Part shown: positions 46,201-61,200 of the stretch, piece by piece | Numbering within the stretch: position 1 is the stretch's first letter | How the letters are laid out: the number at the start of each line of letters is the position of its first letter | Notes under the pieces: model-generated | The model's database searches: none | Seen by the model: only the letters and a program-made list of their open reading frames with translations | Told to the model about the DNA's origin: nothing | NCBI GenBank assembly: GCA_964035545.1 | Contig: OZ037768.1 | Coordinates: 3,585,501-3,649,500, forward strand | Length of the DNA: 64,000 bases | DNA from: Bugula neritina | Lineage: Eukaryota; Bryozoa; Gymnolaemata; Cheilostomatida; Bugulidae | Direction: 5' to 3' | Position numbers and translations under genes: made by a program

Positions 46201-49200
46201 CTTTCAGCTATTAGCTAATGATTTAGCAAATCAAATGAACAGAACTATATATGACTCATTATTTATATATGCAGTTTCTAGTAAACACTTGACTTTTACA
46301 CTCTTTTGATAAAAAAATACAAGTCTTGTCAGATGTGACTTACAATGATTGCCTGCAGCTCAGCCTAGTCAATGGTTGTGTAAAAATTAAAAATAGTAAA
46401 CTGGTAGACAAAACAAACAAAGAGATAAATGTGAAAACTCAACAAGCATAGTCTAATTACAATGAACTGTTTACATTAGATATAGTGTTGCTGTAATAAT
46501 CAGCTCACCATTGTGTCTTGTGATTAATTTGAGCCACGAGGCTGGGTCGGTTTTCATCAGTGAGTATGGCACAAATATTACGTGCATGCCGTTGAATACA
46601 CTCTGCAGAAGACAGGAGATTATAAGCTACCTGATAGGCTGAAAGGTATACGCTCCAATATGTAGAAGATAAAATAAAGGTGCTTCAAGATTTCTTAATA
46701 ACTAAATGCACAGAAATGAATTTATAATGAAATATGAATTGACATATGCATTGTAACACTTTGCTTTAACACTGTATAGAAATACTATTACTAAACTGAC
46801 ATGCATTACATGTTTTACTCATATAAACTTTACTCACAGCTAGTATGCCGTGCCACAGACCCATTTCTCTTCGAAAATCCAGCACACATACCATGACCTC
46901 TCCTACAACACATTAACAAATGAAGTCCAACGTATTTAAATGACTAATAAATACTGGGGAGTTGCCATCTCGAGAACAAGTTTACCTTCAGTGTAGGCGC
47001 AAGCTTGAGACAGAGTCCTGCAGTGCGTGACCATCGCGTGGTTCGTAATGGTTACCCCCATTACACTCCCGTCTTTGGCCGTCGTGTACTGCAAATACAA
47101 ACACAGGAATGAATATAAAATCATAGGAGTAAAGACACGCAGAGCACAACTTTGCAGTCTGCTAATGCCATGTTCCAAGATGGCTGCCGAGTGTGCCTAC
47201 TGACCTCGATGTAACATGGCGCGTGGTCAGCAATGTCAGCTGGAGGATGCCAGTCTTTTGATGGCTTCTGGGTGAAATTGTCAGCACAAAACCACATGAG
47301 TTTAGGCCAACCCTTAATATTGCCGATTTCTCCTGATGGTTCCCGTGGTAACGTTTTGTGACATACTTCTGAGGTCAAGGCCACCGAGACATTCAAAGAT
47401 CTAAGTAGGAATCCCATGCCAAAAGTGGAGGCATCCTAAAAAATAAACATTTACTATTATGTGATAGAATACAGTTTGAGAACAGCTCAGCAGTGCTGTA
47501 CAGTGTAGACATTGCATAACCAGCACGGTTGGCTTTAACTGAACCAGCCCCTCCACAATAACATCTGCTATCACAACAAGCAGTTGAAATACTAGAATCA
47601 TGATGATGCAACGTCTGCTGTTGTATATGTGCAAAAGCAAATGATTTTCCTTCATTGGCAATGCCCTACCTTGTAATCATCTCACCTGCCAAAACATATA
47701 CACATGCATGAAGACACCTCACTGATGACATATTTATCTAAATCCTAGACTATGTTCTCACCACAACAATCCAGCCCAACCCAGCCCAAGCTTTTAGCAA
47801 CACTCTAATGTAGAAACACTTATTGTAGTAGCGTGTGAATAAACTTTATTGAGCATATAACATGTTACTAGGCTGAGTCGTAGAGAGAGAGAGAGTGACA
47901 GTATGTACATACAGAATTAGCTTTTTATCTGAAAGCCTGTTTAACAACAAAGCCATACTACAACAGTATAATCAGAGTGAATAAACAAGAGAATGGCAGA
48001 TGCTGAGGCTACATCGCTCAATAGGCTGAATTACTCACTCTTTTAGAAGTTGGGACTTCAACCGGGACGGGTACGAGGCCTGCCGTAACGCAACCATAGA
48101 AGGCACACATGTAGGAAACTGGGTCACTGTTGGGGTACACCAACGCCACCTGTAGAACGAGTAATTGCAGAAAGTCAAAATATGAGTCCCAAACTTAGAG
48201 GAGAAGATCATTAGCAAGAGAATCAACATGTATTCGGAGAAGCTAACCTTGTCTCCCGGCCTCAGCACCGGATCAGTCTTACTTCCCAGTTTGTTGAGGA
48301 GGCAGTAAGATATCTTGAGAACTTTGCTGTACAGTTTCCCGTAGGTTAAACTGTTGACTGTCTTCCCGTGATGGTCAAGCATGGTGACAGCCGGTGCTTT
48401 GGGAAAAGTTGAAGTCCCGTAGCGATGTATTGCTGAGACGATATTCCTCGGTAAACCGGACTGAATCTACAATATTATGTAACCTCAGTACAGAGTCACT
48501 CGCATAACATGGTGTGACGGGCCCAATCTCTACCCAACCTAATGAGCTGTTATCTAATTGGCTGCCATCCCTGACAGGATATGACCACATCCTTGTCTCT
48601 TACATCAGAGAAACAATAAACGAATGTGTCATGCTGCTACACAACTGTTACTCAGGACTATTGGCCAAGTTAGACTAGCATTAAAATTGCATCCGTGCCG
48701 TAGCTAAGGGAGTTATGTCCACCATAATCTATCACTACTACTATATTGAGTTACAACTGAATATTAAATGTGGTCTAGCTTGTTAACATGCCATAGTGAG
48801 ACTGGCCAACACATTTCAGAATTATTTTTAACTATGCAATCCACAGTATACAAGTTGTCACCACTTCCATTCTTAAGCATATAAGACATGATATCAGAAA
48901 CTTATCGATACAGAGGATATGATGCGTACCACAGCAGCTCCGCCATCTGTAGGTTTCATTGTATTCCCTTCGGGCTGAGGAGCATCAGGGTCGTTAGAGC
49001 TCACTGTAACATCAAACACATGACTAATACTTCAACATTAATATAATTTAGTATTTGCATAATAACTGTTTACCAGTTATACAATAGTACAGCACAGGCA
49101 CAATGACACTCAATATAATGTAATCATATCTCCTCAATCAACAATGCTTACAAACTCAAAGATACCATCAGATTGTATGAAGCCCAAACCATCTTCTACA

Positions 49201-52200
49201 CCTCATAGCATAATATTCCCTACATATTATACAACTGGAAGATATAAACAAGTCAACCTATACAGCAGGAACTGTGGCATTGGCCAGCTTACAAGCTGTG
49301 CATACGAAATGGGCTCCTTACCTTCAAGCTCCGAATTCTCCTCTTTGAAATACTCGGGGAGTGGTCTTCTCTTTGGTCTCTACAACAAGGAACAGTAAGC
49401 ACTACATGTACAACATAACTCAAGATAATTCATCATCGTATAATCATAAAACTAGGAAAAACTTCGTGTTGGAAGAAAAGTTAGACCGACAGCAGTTGAC
49501 TGGGCAAGCAGCTGCTGAGTGCATCTTACCTGTAATAATAGACACTTACAGTGCTAACAGACATTAATAATTCATTAGCTACTATTACAGCATTATTCTG
49601 CAGCAAACATGCATAGACAGGTACACAAACACACACACTATCCACATACAAAGTCTATTAGTCGCTGTTAAAGATGCAACACATTCTGTGTACTCAAAGT
49701 GCACCGAGAAAGATCTACCTTTAGTGTGTTTAGGAGTTGCTGTATCTTTGTGGAAACTTTTCCCTTGCAGTATAAAGTTCCAACTGGGTCATTCACAGGC
49801 TGCGGTATCCTTACGCTGCCTGCATGACTGCTGTGTTTGTTGAGCTCGGCAGCAATATGATGTGTTATATCAGGGGGAGGTAACCCTTTCTGATTAGACT
49901 GTGTGGGGGGAGGCTGGAGTCGGATGTACGAACCTGCAGGGACCGAGAATATGTGAACAGAGGAGGATATATTATATAAATATAATTTTACAAAATATGT
50001 TGAATTGTCACAGTCACAGTGCAACAACCTATTGCGGTGTTACAGGCAAAGGAAAAATAGCAGTTGCTAGCTCTATGGGAATAAATACCAATCTAAACTA
50101 CTGAACAATTAAAACCTTTCCCATTCCCTTTCCCGACAAGAGAACACATAGTACTACACTCATACTTCCCAACTGAATAAGTGAGAAAGTGGGTGAGTCA
50201 TTAGATAACCAATGATGACCTTATCGGAGGGGAAGCAGGTAGCTAGTGCATCATACCCACACAGTATAACCTTTACCTGCGGCTTCATTAAAAATACAAT
50301 TAGCAGATATAAGATGAATAGCAGTAAAGGTAGAGTTGTGTTTGTTTATATTACAGACACACAGACAGCTCATTCCAGTATCAAATCAAAAGTCAATAAT
50401 CATCCACCCATCAGATGGAAAATAAACAAACGGCAGCCACACTGCATTCATGATGGCAGATAAGTGCCACAATTACACAATGATAATTAAAATATAATGA
50501 ACAGTTTGCAGGGAAAGAAGACTTTATATTGAATATATACTTATATATAATTATACTATAATAAATAGGGTGGACAATGTATGGGCTGAAGCTGCAAACA
50601 GGATACAGTTAGGAATATTTGTGGCTGTCTCTAAACTCTTACATCACAAGGGCAGTCAGTGGCAGCTGATGAACTTGTTACATAGTTGGGAGAGACTTGG
50701 TGTTAGTTACAAGAAAACAAGCATATTGCTGACCTTGTTAATTGTTAAACATATGTTGGTAACTTTATCAGGATTATCAACTTTACTCCAAAAATTGCTG
50801 AGCCCTTCCCCATTATTGTTTTTTCCCCAATTTACTGCTTATAGTAAAATTTGCAGAGCTGCAAAACATACGATTATTTTAGTTTTGTATATTTTGAAGT
50901 GTTGCCATAGCAACTAGAGCAATAACATATAAAATGCCCAAACTTAACGTTGCTATGCAATTTTGAGCAAACAAAAGACTAGCATACTTTTGTTTCCAGC
51001 TTAAGCAAGTGGATATTAAATTTATGATTATTCAAGGGAAGAATTGATTAATTATGAAATGAATGCAGACAGTTTCAACTACAAGAACTGTTGTGCCACA
51101 CAAGAATATAGTGAAGAGCATTATACAGCCTGTAGACAATGCAATACAGACTCTCTCATGTATACAAATACCCAACTATTAATTACTACATTAGATGCTT
51201 GCTGTATCTTTTAATATACATCTTTTATGTGAAATATATTGCTAGGTATTTGGCCATGTGGATATTAATAGAAGGTATAGGTGTGTGCGTAGTGTACAGT
51301 TAGAGATAATGAAGTGGTGGATACAGCTGAGGGGTCCAGGGGTAGCTAAAGTAAACATTAGTAATGGAGTTGTCTGCCACCTGACCTAATAGCCTTTGCT
51401 GCCAAGACTCAATGAGGTGAATTACTCTATACTGCTATACTCTATAATGCTATATTCTGTACTGGTATACTTTATTCTGCTATTTCAATTAATTCATAAA
51501 TTAGACAGTTTTGCTGAAAAATAAAACAAAAACCATAAATTTATAGTGTGAGAAGTGAGCTTGAGACCTCATTGTTTAGGTTGCCTTACACCCCTAGAGT
51601 TGTCTTACACTCCTTTACACCCCTAGAGTTGTCTTACACTCCTTTACACCCCTAGAGTTGTCATATACCCCCCTTACACCCCTAGAGTTGTCGTATACCT
51701 CTTATACTACCCAGGTACAACATCCCACCAGCACTACCATAAGTATTCGGACTACCTTGAGTTTTGAGCTCCGGGTGTTGCTGTAGACCGGTTCTGGAGG
51801 AAGGCGCCACATGTGGAAGGACGGAGGGCATGTTAGACATGTTAGACGGTCTACCCGGGTGCTGAAACTCTAGAGAGCTAGTGTTCTCTTCGTCAAACAC
51901 ACTGCTGTCATCATCTGATGACCCGGCATCTAGACACAAGACAGCACAGGTTGACACAAAAAGAGATACAAACTTAATAACAATTTGCTGACCAGTCATG
52001 ACCATCAACACCTGTATAGTTGAACATAGAGACAGGGATGACACCCTGTATAGTTGAACATAGACAGGGATGACACCCTGTATAGTTGAATATGGCAGCA
52101 TGGTTGGCATTTAAGATGTAAACTAAATTGCTAGCCCGAAGCTGATGTCAGAAATAATGTTCCACCTCTACTATAAAGGTGTGACCAGATGCGGTAATTA

Positions 52201-55200
52201 ATCTCAAATCAAGCCATCAAGAATCACCAAAGTAAATAAATAGAATAAGGGGAGGAGAAAAAGCTAGCTCACCTTTATGGTTTCTGGTGACACTTTGAAG
52301 AGGGGGTTCTAGTGGTGGTGTGTTCATTGTGGACATTCTCTTGCTTGGCATCGGCACCGGCAGCTTACCTTGCTGATGGTTCTTTAGAGCTTGTAGCACG
52401 GCTTCAGTTCTTATCTCTAAAATACACATTAGTTACAACTGGTGCAGGGAGATGTAGGATATACCAGCTGTGGGGGAGAAATAACTCCAACTCCATATCT
52501 TAAGGAGGCTGACAGAGTACATATACGCTAATGGGAACCAGTTGAAGGAGGATGTGGGACTATCAGAGTGATTGAGTGGCAGGGAAGGAGAGGGAGGAGA
52601 GGAAGGCTTGGCTACTAGTGAAATGGAAAAAGATCCAATGCCTGCCTGTGATATGAAATGCCTATCATGGCCATTTAGGAGCAGTAATAGAGAAATTGAG
52701 ATAGCCTAAGTTAATTAATTTTCTGACTAAATTTTGGGTTGGGGTTGGGTTGAAATTCCATCATGAGAACACAACTTGTTTTGCTACACTTCTAATCTAG
52801 AACACAGGCTTTACTCAATCTCTCCATTACTGCACCTACCTCCATGCAATCGTTTGACATCTCTGGTGAATTTGTTGTCAAATGTTTGCAGGCAGCAATG
52901 CTTAGTATCACGTGACGAGTCACACTGGGCTATAGAGTGGAGTTAGTGCAGAATGAAATGAAAAAACATCACAAACTGTGTTCAATTAAGCAATGAAGCT
53001 AATCAAGGGGATAATAAAGAACTGAATTTGTGAATGGCTAGGCAACACTATAAATCACATCTGCTTGTTTATCAAAGTGTTGACTTAACAGGAAATCATT
53101 GCTGGGACAGACAGACAGAAAGATGAACAGACAGACATATATCCTATCCTTATTTACTGATGCAACCCACAACCCAATATGATTGACAAGCTCAGTTTTT
53201 AATAAATAAAAATGTAGACCTTGTAGGAGCATAGATTGAGTTTAATAGATGGAAAATAATTTATGAGATATAATTCATTACTAAGCCGATTGAGTATAAT
53301 TAAAAACCAGTTAAATTAAATTACAACATCCCTAGGCAAGCTCTTGAACCTTGCCTACCACAACCTCAGTGCATTGACAATAAATGATTTTTACTTTTAT
53401 GCATGGCACAGACACACCTATCCCTTCACATATTACAGCAGGTGCATGTGCAGCGATGTATATTTTCATCCAGTTTAGGATTCTAATCTTGGGTTTGCTG
53501 TGTGCATTTAAAGTGTGGCTATTTTATTTTACAAGTAGACAATTTTCTGTGCTACCAACATTGACTAGAATGTTATAAAACGCCAGAAAACTCTACTTCT
53601 GCACAATTGGAGCTTGTTTTGAAAGGTTAATGTCAGTTAATGAAACTACTTTCAGCATTTAATTAAAATTGAGACTTTACTAACCATTTTCATAACTTTT
53701 GAATTTGCTGTGAATAAATTGATAAGTAAAACTGATGAGTACATGAAATCCCAACTGCCAGAAGTGCCTTTTTTTTTCAAAAGCCCACAATGGTGTGTGA
53801 TCAAATAGGCCTATCTGTGCCAAGCTTGAATGTCTCTCTTTTGACTATCAACATTGGAAGGTGACCCACAGACTTCAACAAGAGTTGGTAATCGTAATCA
53901 CAGGACAGGGTCCACAGCCACATTGTAGGTACAATAAATGACTTTGACCAGAAAGAATATACCATACGGAACCAAACATTTCAGAGAACTGTTCTAACAG
54001 GGAAACCTTCAGACCCCAAGAATTCAACTATTACTTTTCACCAAAGAATATTTATAAGGATTCGGGAGTGTAAAATGAATTCGTTGGAAATTTCATGAAG
54101 CTAGTTAGATTAACAGGTATAAATTGCTTACCTAGAGCAGTTCCTGAGACTATAAACAACAAACATAGTTACTTCTCCGCGTAAGACAAGCTCGTAATAT
54201 CACAGATATGATGCATTCACCTACTACTGTTAATAAGGTTCTCTCACTGACATACTCAGGCAGTTTAACACACAACCACTGCTCAGATATGTGCACTAGC
54301 AGCACTAATCCTACTAAACAGAGTTAACTGCCACTGACGGCAGTGCCACAAGCAGAGTAAGCTGAGTACAAATACTGAATAGAAATAGCAACTCAAGCAC
54401 CCTCAAACTAGTACCACATTGTTGTTAGTACAACTCAATGAATTCGCACAATGAATAAAAATTAAATCAACTCCAGCCAATCAAACTTAACAGAAAATAA
54501 TTAATTGGCTAAGGCAAGCAGAGTCACAAAGAATTATTGTATTATATCAACATATTATACCATTATTATTATTATACTGTACCATAGCTATAAGTATAAT
54601 AGTCGTAAGAACACTTGAAAGGAGAGTCAGACTTGAAGCTAAACTATAAGACAGCAGGACTACTCTGCTACATTCCACAGAAAGTTACCCTTAAACTAGA
54701 ACTGTGCCTAGCAGTTGCACTGTAGTGTTCAGATGTGTTATATCCACTGTATTATATCCACTGTGTTATATCCACTGTATTATATCCACTGTGTTCTATC
54801 TACTGTATTATATCAACTGTGTTATACTACATTCTAGTTGTACAGTTGCAGTGCATTGCGTGTCTAGTTAAGAGGCCTTTGTATACATTACTTTATACAC
54901 AAGTATATTGCAGATGAGGTCATCGTTTGTGTGATGGAGCTATGATTTGGTCATTAGATGTGAGAGATGGAACTGTTAGTTGGCAGATTATATCTGTGTA
55001 ACACACAGCAAACTGTGCGCCAGTCAAACAGGGTGTCTTATTAGTCAGTTTATTGTGTTTACTTTCTACAATAAGGCCAAATTATCTATTATTTATGACA
55101 AAGACGGTGTATTCACGTGTTGGCGACAAAGCTTAAAACAACTGACAAAGAATTAAGTTTGAATTGCAACTTATTCACTGGCTGATTACACAAAGCAGGG

Positions 55201-58200
55201 ATCTTTATAGAGAAATGAGCAGCTTATTAGTGATTGACCACTAAAATGCGAGATTCTAAAATTACTAATATCTCTTTTTGTTTTTATCATCTATATCTAA
55301 CAACAGGCCATTGGTGCAATTTTTCACAAAGAATGAGAGTATTCAAATAATGGTTCCCAAAAGAGATATCTAAAATCTGTAGCCCCCACAATGACCTTGA
55401 AGTGATGAGTCTCATGACAAGGTTTCAGCTAGAGTTATCTTTTTTATTTACACTAAATTGTATTTACTGCACAATCAAATTGATGTAATTCCCTCATATG
55501 AAAAGATGTTTTCTTGAAAATTTCCTGGCATTTCAAAAACCAACAATGAATTTTAAAAGACTACAGCTTGGTTATCATACTGATAACTTTTTGAGTGTTT
55601 ATTTACCAGCACACTAAAGTCTCCACTCAGAGATTGAAATCTATTACCGGCAGTCTTGATAAGCCCAGTTGAAACTTGTAGTTACATAATCAAGAATATT
55701 GGTCATCACAAAATATAGTTACAGAATCAGGAGTTGTCTGTTCACGAACTAGAGCAACTCTTTAAGCTAACTTACACGTCTGTATCTCACTACTAGTTGT
55801 AATGGATACAGAATACACAAGTGTACATGAAATGCCCTCACAATATCAGCTATAAACCATTCTGTGTATAAATTACATGACTAGACGTCAACAAGACTAG
55901 TTATGTAGACTCCAAAGTTTTATGCATTCAGCAATAGTGAAACAGCTCCCAAGTAATATAGAAAAGACAATTCTCAAATTATGTAAAAACTACTAATACA
56001 GTATCATTAGATTATGTTGACAGCTTATATAAATATATCTATTATATTGAAAGGTAACTGGAAACTTTTCTAGCTTCTCATAGAGTAGAGATGCCTAAAA
56101 TGACCCAAATCGACTCTGTAGAATAGAGAATGGCTGCAATAGCAAAAGCAGACTGTACAGACAAAATACAGCTGAAAAATGATTGTGTCAGCAAACAAAA
56201 ACACACTGCCATAAGGAGTTATCCACACTATAACACAGTAGAAATGAGTCATGAGAAGACAAATCTCAATGAAGCTACCCGTCAAGATAACATACAGTAG
56301 CTCTAGGTTTACCAACTGTTACATATCAAATGTATAGTTCCTGAAGCTTAAACACTCTCCAAATGAACTAGAGTTTACAGACAGAACAAGCTAAGCATAC
56401 TGCACACATGCCCCACTGTTATCTAGGCATAGTGTGAGAAATATGCCAGGGTTAGAGTTGAGTGATAGCTAAGGAAAACAAAGCAAAGTGTTCTATCAAT
56501 ACCAATGACTGCCTAGAAGTTTGCCTGAGCTCATAATCCTATATTATATACTATACTATATTCTAGTTTTATTACTAAAGTTTCTTCGAGGCATATTACT
56601 GGGGGGAAAACTCCACAAACAACTAGAAACACACATTCCTATGAAGAGCATTGAATGAAACCAGAAGTATATTATTTTGATCGGAATATTTGTAGATACA
56701 AAGTAAGCAGTGCACTGGTATTGTGCTTACAGACCCTTATCAGGTATTAGAACATGTGAGAAGTCTATTTCTACTGAAGATTTCTCAAGCATTTGCATGC
56801 TCTACAAAAACAAGTCTTTCCTCAAGTCTAAACAGAACAAATAAACCGACAGCAGACAGCAGCCATAGAATAACCAAAATACGACTAAAAATATATTCCC
56901 AACATCAAACAGTTCCAACAGGAAAGGGTTTAGTATCTAGTACACTGTTATAGTACTTACAACAAACTATTGGATGCTGATATAGCATGCATGCTTAAGC
57001 AATATTATGCATGTCTAGCCACACTCTTTCATGGAACATAGAGTTGAAATCTACAGCATGTATTCCCAGGGGAAAGCCAGACGGGACGTTATAGTGTGCA
57101 AGGTATAATATGTTGAATAGCTGTATACTCTGTTACATTCACAGCATCAAGTTGCATAGACAACTACTAACTGTACAAAGAGGGAACCAACAATGGGACA
57201 ACTCCTGATTAGACCACTGACTGCAGTGCCAATGTATTGGTCCATTGCCAATTGATTAGCAATACCAGCTTCCAGCTAGTATATGATTATTCACACGAAC
57301 TGCAAAATAACTTGTAAAACCATTTCTACAGCCAGTTATGAAAACAAGCTTGCTACTAGTGTAATCCTTTACAGTGATAGTCTGATGTTTCTTGTAGATA
57401 TTTAAATATTCACACTCTTACTTGAATCTTGATGCTTTAATCCACATCTTCATATAACATCCCAAACTAATGACCCAATAAACCAAGTGTTCACCTTATT
57501 TCCACTTTAGTTACCGGATATACCTGACAGGTAAGATGTAACACACCTGATACCACTTGTATATACAACTGAGTAGCACTAATAGACCAACCTGAGTGAA
57601 ACCTGGACTCCTCTCTGGTCACACGTTTGGCAGCTCTCCTGTTCCGCTCACTGCTGTCCGTCTCTGGCTCAGGTAACCTGAATCTTATTGGCTCGTGACT
57701 AGCAGCAGCCTTCTGACCTGCATTTGGAGTATTTTCTGTAAACAATAATAAAGGAAGTAAATACAAAACAAGTGGAGTGTGTTCCCAGGTCACGTGACAC
57801 TAGAAGGCAGGCAGGTAGGAGTATAAGCCAATTACACACATCAATGATTTGATTGACTCTTAGAATGTTTTTACTGATTAGTAATTGTTATTTTGTACGG
57901 GTCAATGCTGTGTGATTCACTGCTATTACATGTTCAGTTATCAACCAGGATATCAATGAATCACTCTTTGTAGGAAATGAAAAGAGAGTTCATAATTATT
58001 ATCTGAAACACAATGGCAAGTCAGCAGCAACAAACACTACAAACATCTTCAGAAGAAATTGGGAACAAGACTACTAAGTCGCTTCCAAAAATGCAAAAAT
58101 AGTACCATATATTTTATCCTTCATCATCAACATTATATTCAGTGAAAACACATTTAGCTTGATGACAATAGTTATAAATAGCACAATAGTGATTTATAGC

Positions 58201-61200
58201 TGACAGAATGTCTATTTTCAGAACGATAAACCATCTTTAATAGCAGGATGTAGAATAGGTTAAGGAAAGGAACAAGTTGAATCAGTTTTAGAGATGCAGA
58301 AATAAGATGAAGATATGTTTTTCCAATACAGGAATTTCAAGTGACAAATTGCTCCGTGATACAGGGAGGAGGTGTACATCATATGAACACATCTATCACA
58401 GTACAGTTAATTACTGGTCGGTGTTAATGGGTAAAGGTTTACCCAATTTTATTCTAAATGATGAATGGCTTTAAATTTTAGTATGCATGGCTAGTAGAGT
58501 ATGCCACTTTCTGTATATACATCGGCTCCAAGCAGCTAAACACTCTCAGCTGGTGTGTTAACAGTTTGGCACATGAATGTTGCAAAATCTTACTTTGGAA
58601 TAATTCCCAAATATCTCAAGTAAGATCTGAACATTCCCTGCATAGTAAAGCTATAATGTATCCCACACACAGTTGCTAGCAGGAAATGGTTAATTCCAGA
58701 AGCTTTTGGCCTTCTTTTTTACTGGATGTCTAATAACGCAACAAGTGCTGAAGAAAAACTGTACTGCAATAAATTAGGAATTGTGTCACCTAAGAATCAC
58801 AGCTTGTCACATGACACTACCAAAGTCAGCAATGAAAGAGCCGGCATCTTAATATAGAGACACACTCAGGCGAAGAAACTTAGCTGCGGGATATTTTTGG
58901 CCCACTGCCTGCTAAACGTGTTGCTAATCCCTCTTTAGAACTGTGTATGATTATAGTGCAAACACAACCTTATCTACATTATGCAGCATGCCATGTAAAA
59001 ATCAATTACATTATTCCGAAATAAGAATTCACTGAGTCTGCTTTAGCAAATAGACTGACTCCCCTGGTTTATAATAACGCTGGGATGATCAATACTTATG
59101 ATCTTAGCTGTATATAATTATTATAAAATACTTTTAGCTGCACATTATTTGAACCACTACAATTAGAGACTATTCAGGTTTTAGATTTTATTTGTCCCAA
59201 CAGAATAAAGCTGACTAGCAAATGAGTTTAGGGATGCATTTACCTTTACTGCTAGGGGCCCTTGTCAGCTGCACCCAGCATCAACAGCTGATCTACATGC
59301 TGATATGTGCATCAGACTGCGTAAGCTTACTGTTTGTAAAACTTTTATAATTAGTAGGAAGGTTTTCAACCTGGGGGTTTGACCCCTTGAAGGTCTTCTG
59401 CTAGTTTTAAGGGGGGGGTCTTTCACTAGTGAAGCAAAACCCATTGTCTCACTGAAACATGTTGGAATTATAATTCCCAATATTATTAGTTTTATTAAAT
59501 TATGAAAAGGTGTGATAGGGGGGGTCCCCAATTTGTTGCAATTGAAAATTAGGTCAGTGGAGCACAAATTGGAAACTACTAGTTGATTGGTTGAGTTTAT
59601 CACGTGGTTAGATATTTGGGAGCAGAGATAAGTGCATGAGAGTACCCCCAGCTGACTACTAACTGCAGTACATCTAATAACTTCTACTGCACTAGCTCTC
59701 AGTAGCTGAAATTTATAAATTAGATACAAGTAATGACAGATGGCCTCATTACATTCCTATAACTTATAATGATATCATTACAGGTGTATAAATTCGTACC
59801 CACTAGTCCCTAGTTACTAGGTTAGACCTATCCGGGTCATTGTATTACTAGTGTAGAACAAGCCAGCCAGACGTGCATGGCGTGCCCACTTGGCAATCTG
59901 CTATCAATTTACTTTGGAATCATATAGATTTATTGCACTTATGGTGTGAATATCATAGCGTTGGTGCATTGTAAATTTTGTGCAGTATTATAGATCATCC
60001 CATTACTTGGTCCAAAAGTATGTCAACTTAAAGTATTCTAAAACTAGTGGAGTGTAGCATGCAATAGTCTTTTTAGTATATATCAGCTTGTAGTCAAAAA
60101 TCCATGATCATATGCGTGTCTACTTATTATATAAACATATATGTGTGGCTACCAAACCTAACCTGCAAATGTGCAGCATAATGAGCTGATAGTCTGATAC
60201 TGATATGCATGCTTAGAATGAGATGCATATAGTAGAGGGGATGTATATAGTATATAGTAGAGGGGATGTATATAGTATATAGTAGAGGGGATGTATATAG
60301 TATATAGTATATAGTAGAGGGGATGTATATAGTATATAGTAGAGGGGATGTATATAGTATATAGTAGAGGGGATGTATATAGTATATAGTAGAGGGGGTG
60401 TATATAGTATATAGTAGAGGGGATGTATATAGTATATAGTAGAGGGGATGTATATAGTATATAGTAGAGGGGATGTATATAGTATATAGTAGAGGGGATG
60501 TATATAGTATATAGTAGAGGGGATGTATATAGTATATAGCAGATGAGATGCATATAGTATATAGTATACAGTTTATAGTAGATGCTCTCCACTAATCATT
60601 TGGATCAATACCTGCCCAGCATGATAAAAATTTCAAATTGAAATTATAAGGATGTAAGAATGAGTTGAAGTGTTACCATAGTGGGGCTCAGCTTTTCTCT
60701 CTTCGGCCAATAGCCTTGCTCGCTTTTTATCGTAACCTTTCTGTGTGATGTCACCTGAAACCAAGCAACTAATTAATAACTGGGAGATCATGCCTGTATT
60801 GTATTGTATCAAGAAAACTATCCCAGTGAAGAAATGTAGACACAAGGCTTATCAAGAAGTGATTTCAGATAACAAACTGGTACCACATAATTAGCTGCTG
60901 TAAAAGCAGACTACAAACATTGCAGTGCGAGTCCAATAGAATTTAGTATGTAAAATGTTGCTTTACTCCCAAATTCTGAGCACAATGCTATTAGTCACTG
61001 ATTCTGGCCATTCTGGTTGAAACTAACAGCCCATTTATGCACCAACTAATGCTGATCAGGAGACTCATACTCAATATATGAATAAGAATCTTTATGAAGA
61101 AAGAAAATGGTGTTTGTTTAAGTCCCAAATCAGTTATAACCAGCCAATCATACTAAAGTAAAACAGATAAAAAGGTTGAGGTCATTGGCAAGGTGCTAGT

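Noticed and set aside
50570-50917. 115-codon plus-strand open frame in a DIP2 intron
   Set aside because: No exon signals or family match; it reads like chance open DNA on the strand opposite DIP2.
60158-60592. 144-codon minus-strand open frame
   Set aside because: It is the 25-bp minisatellite read in a frame that happens to lack stops; the product is a monotonous Tyr/Ile/Pro repeat.
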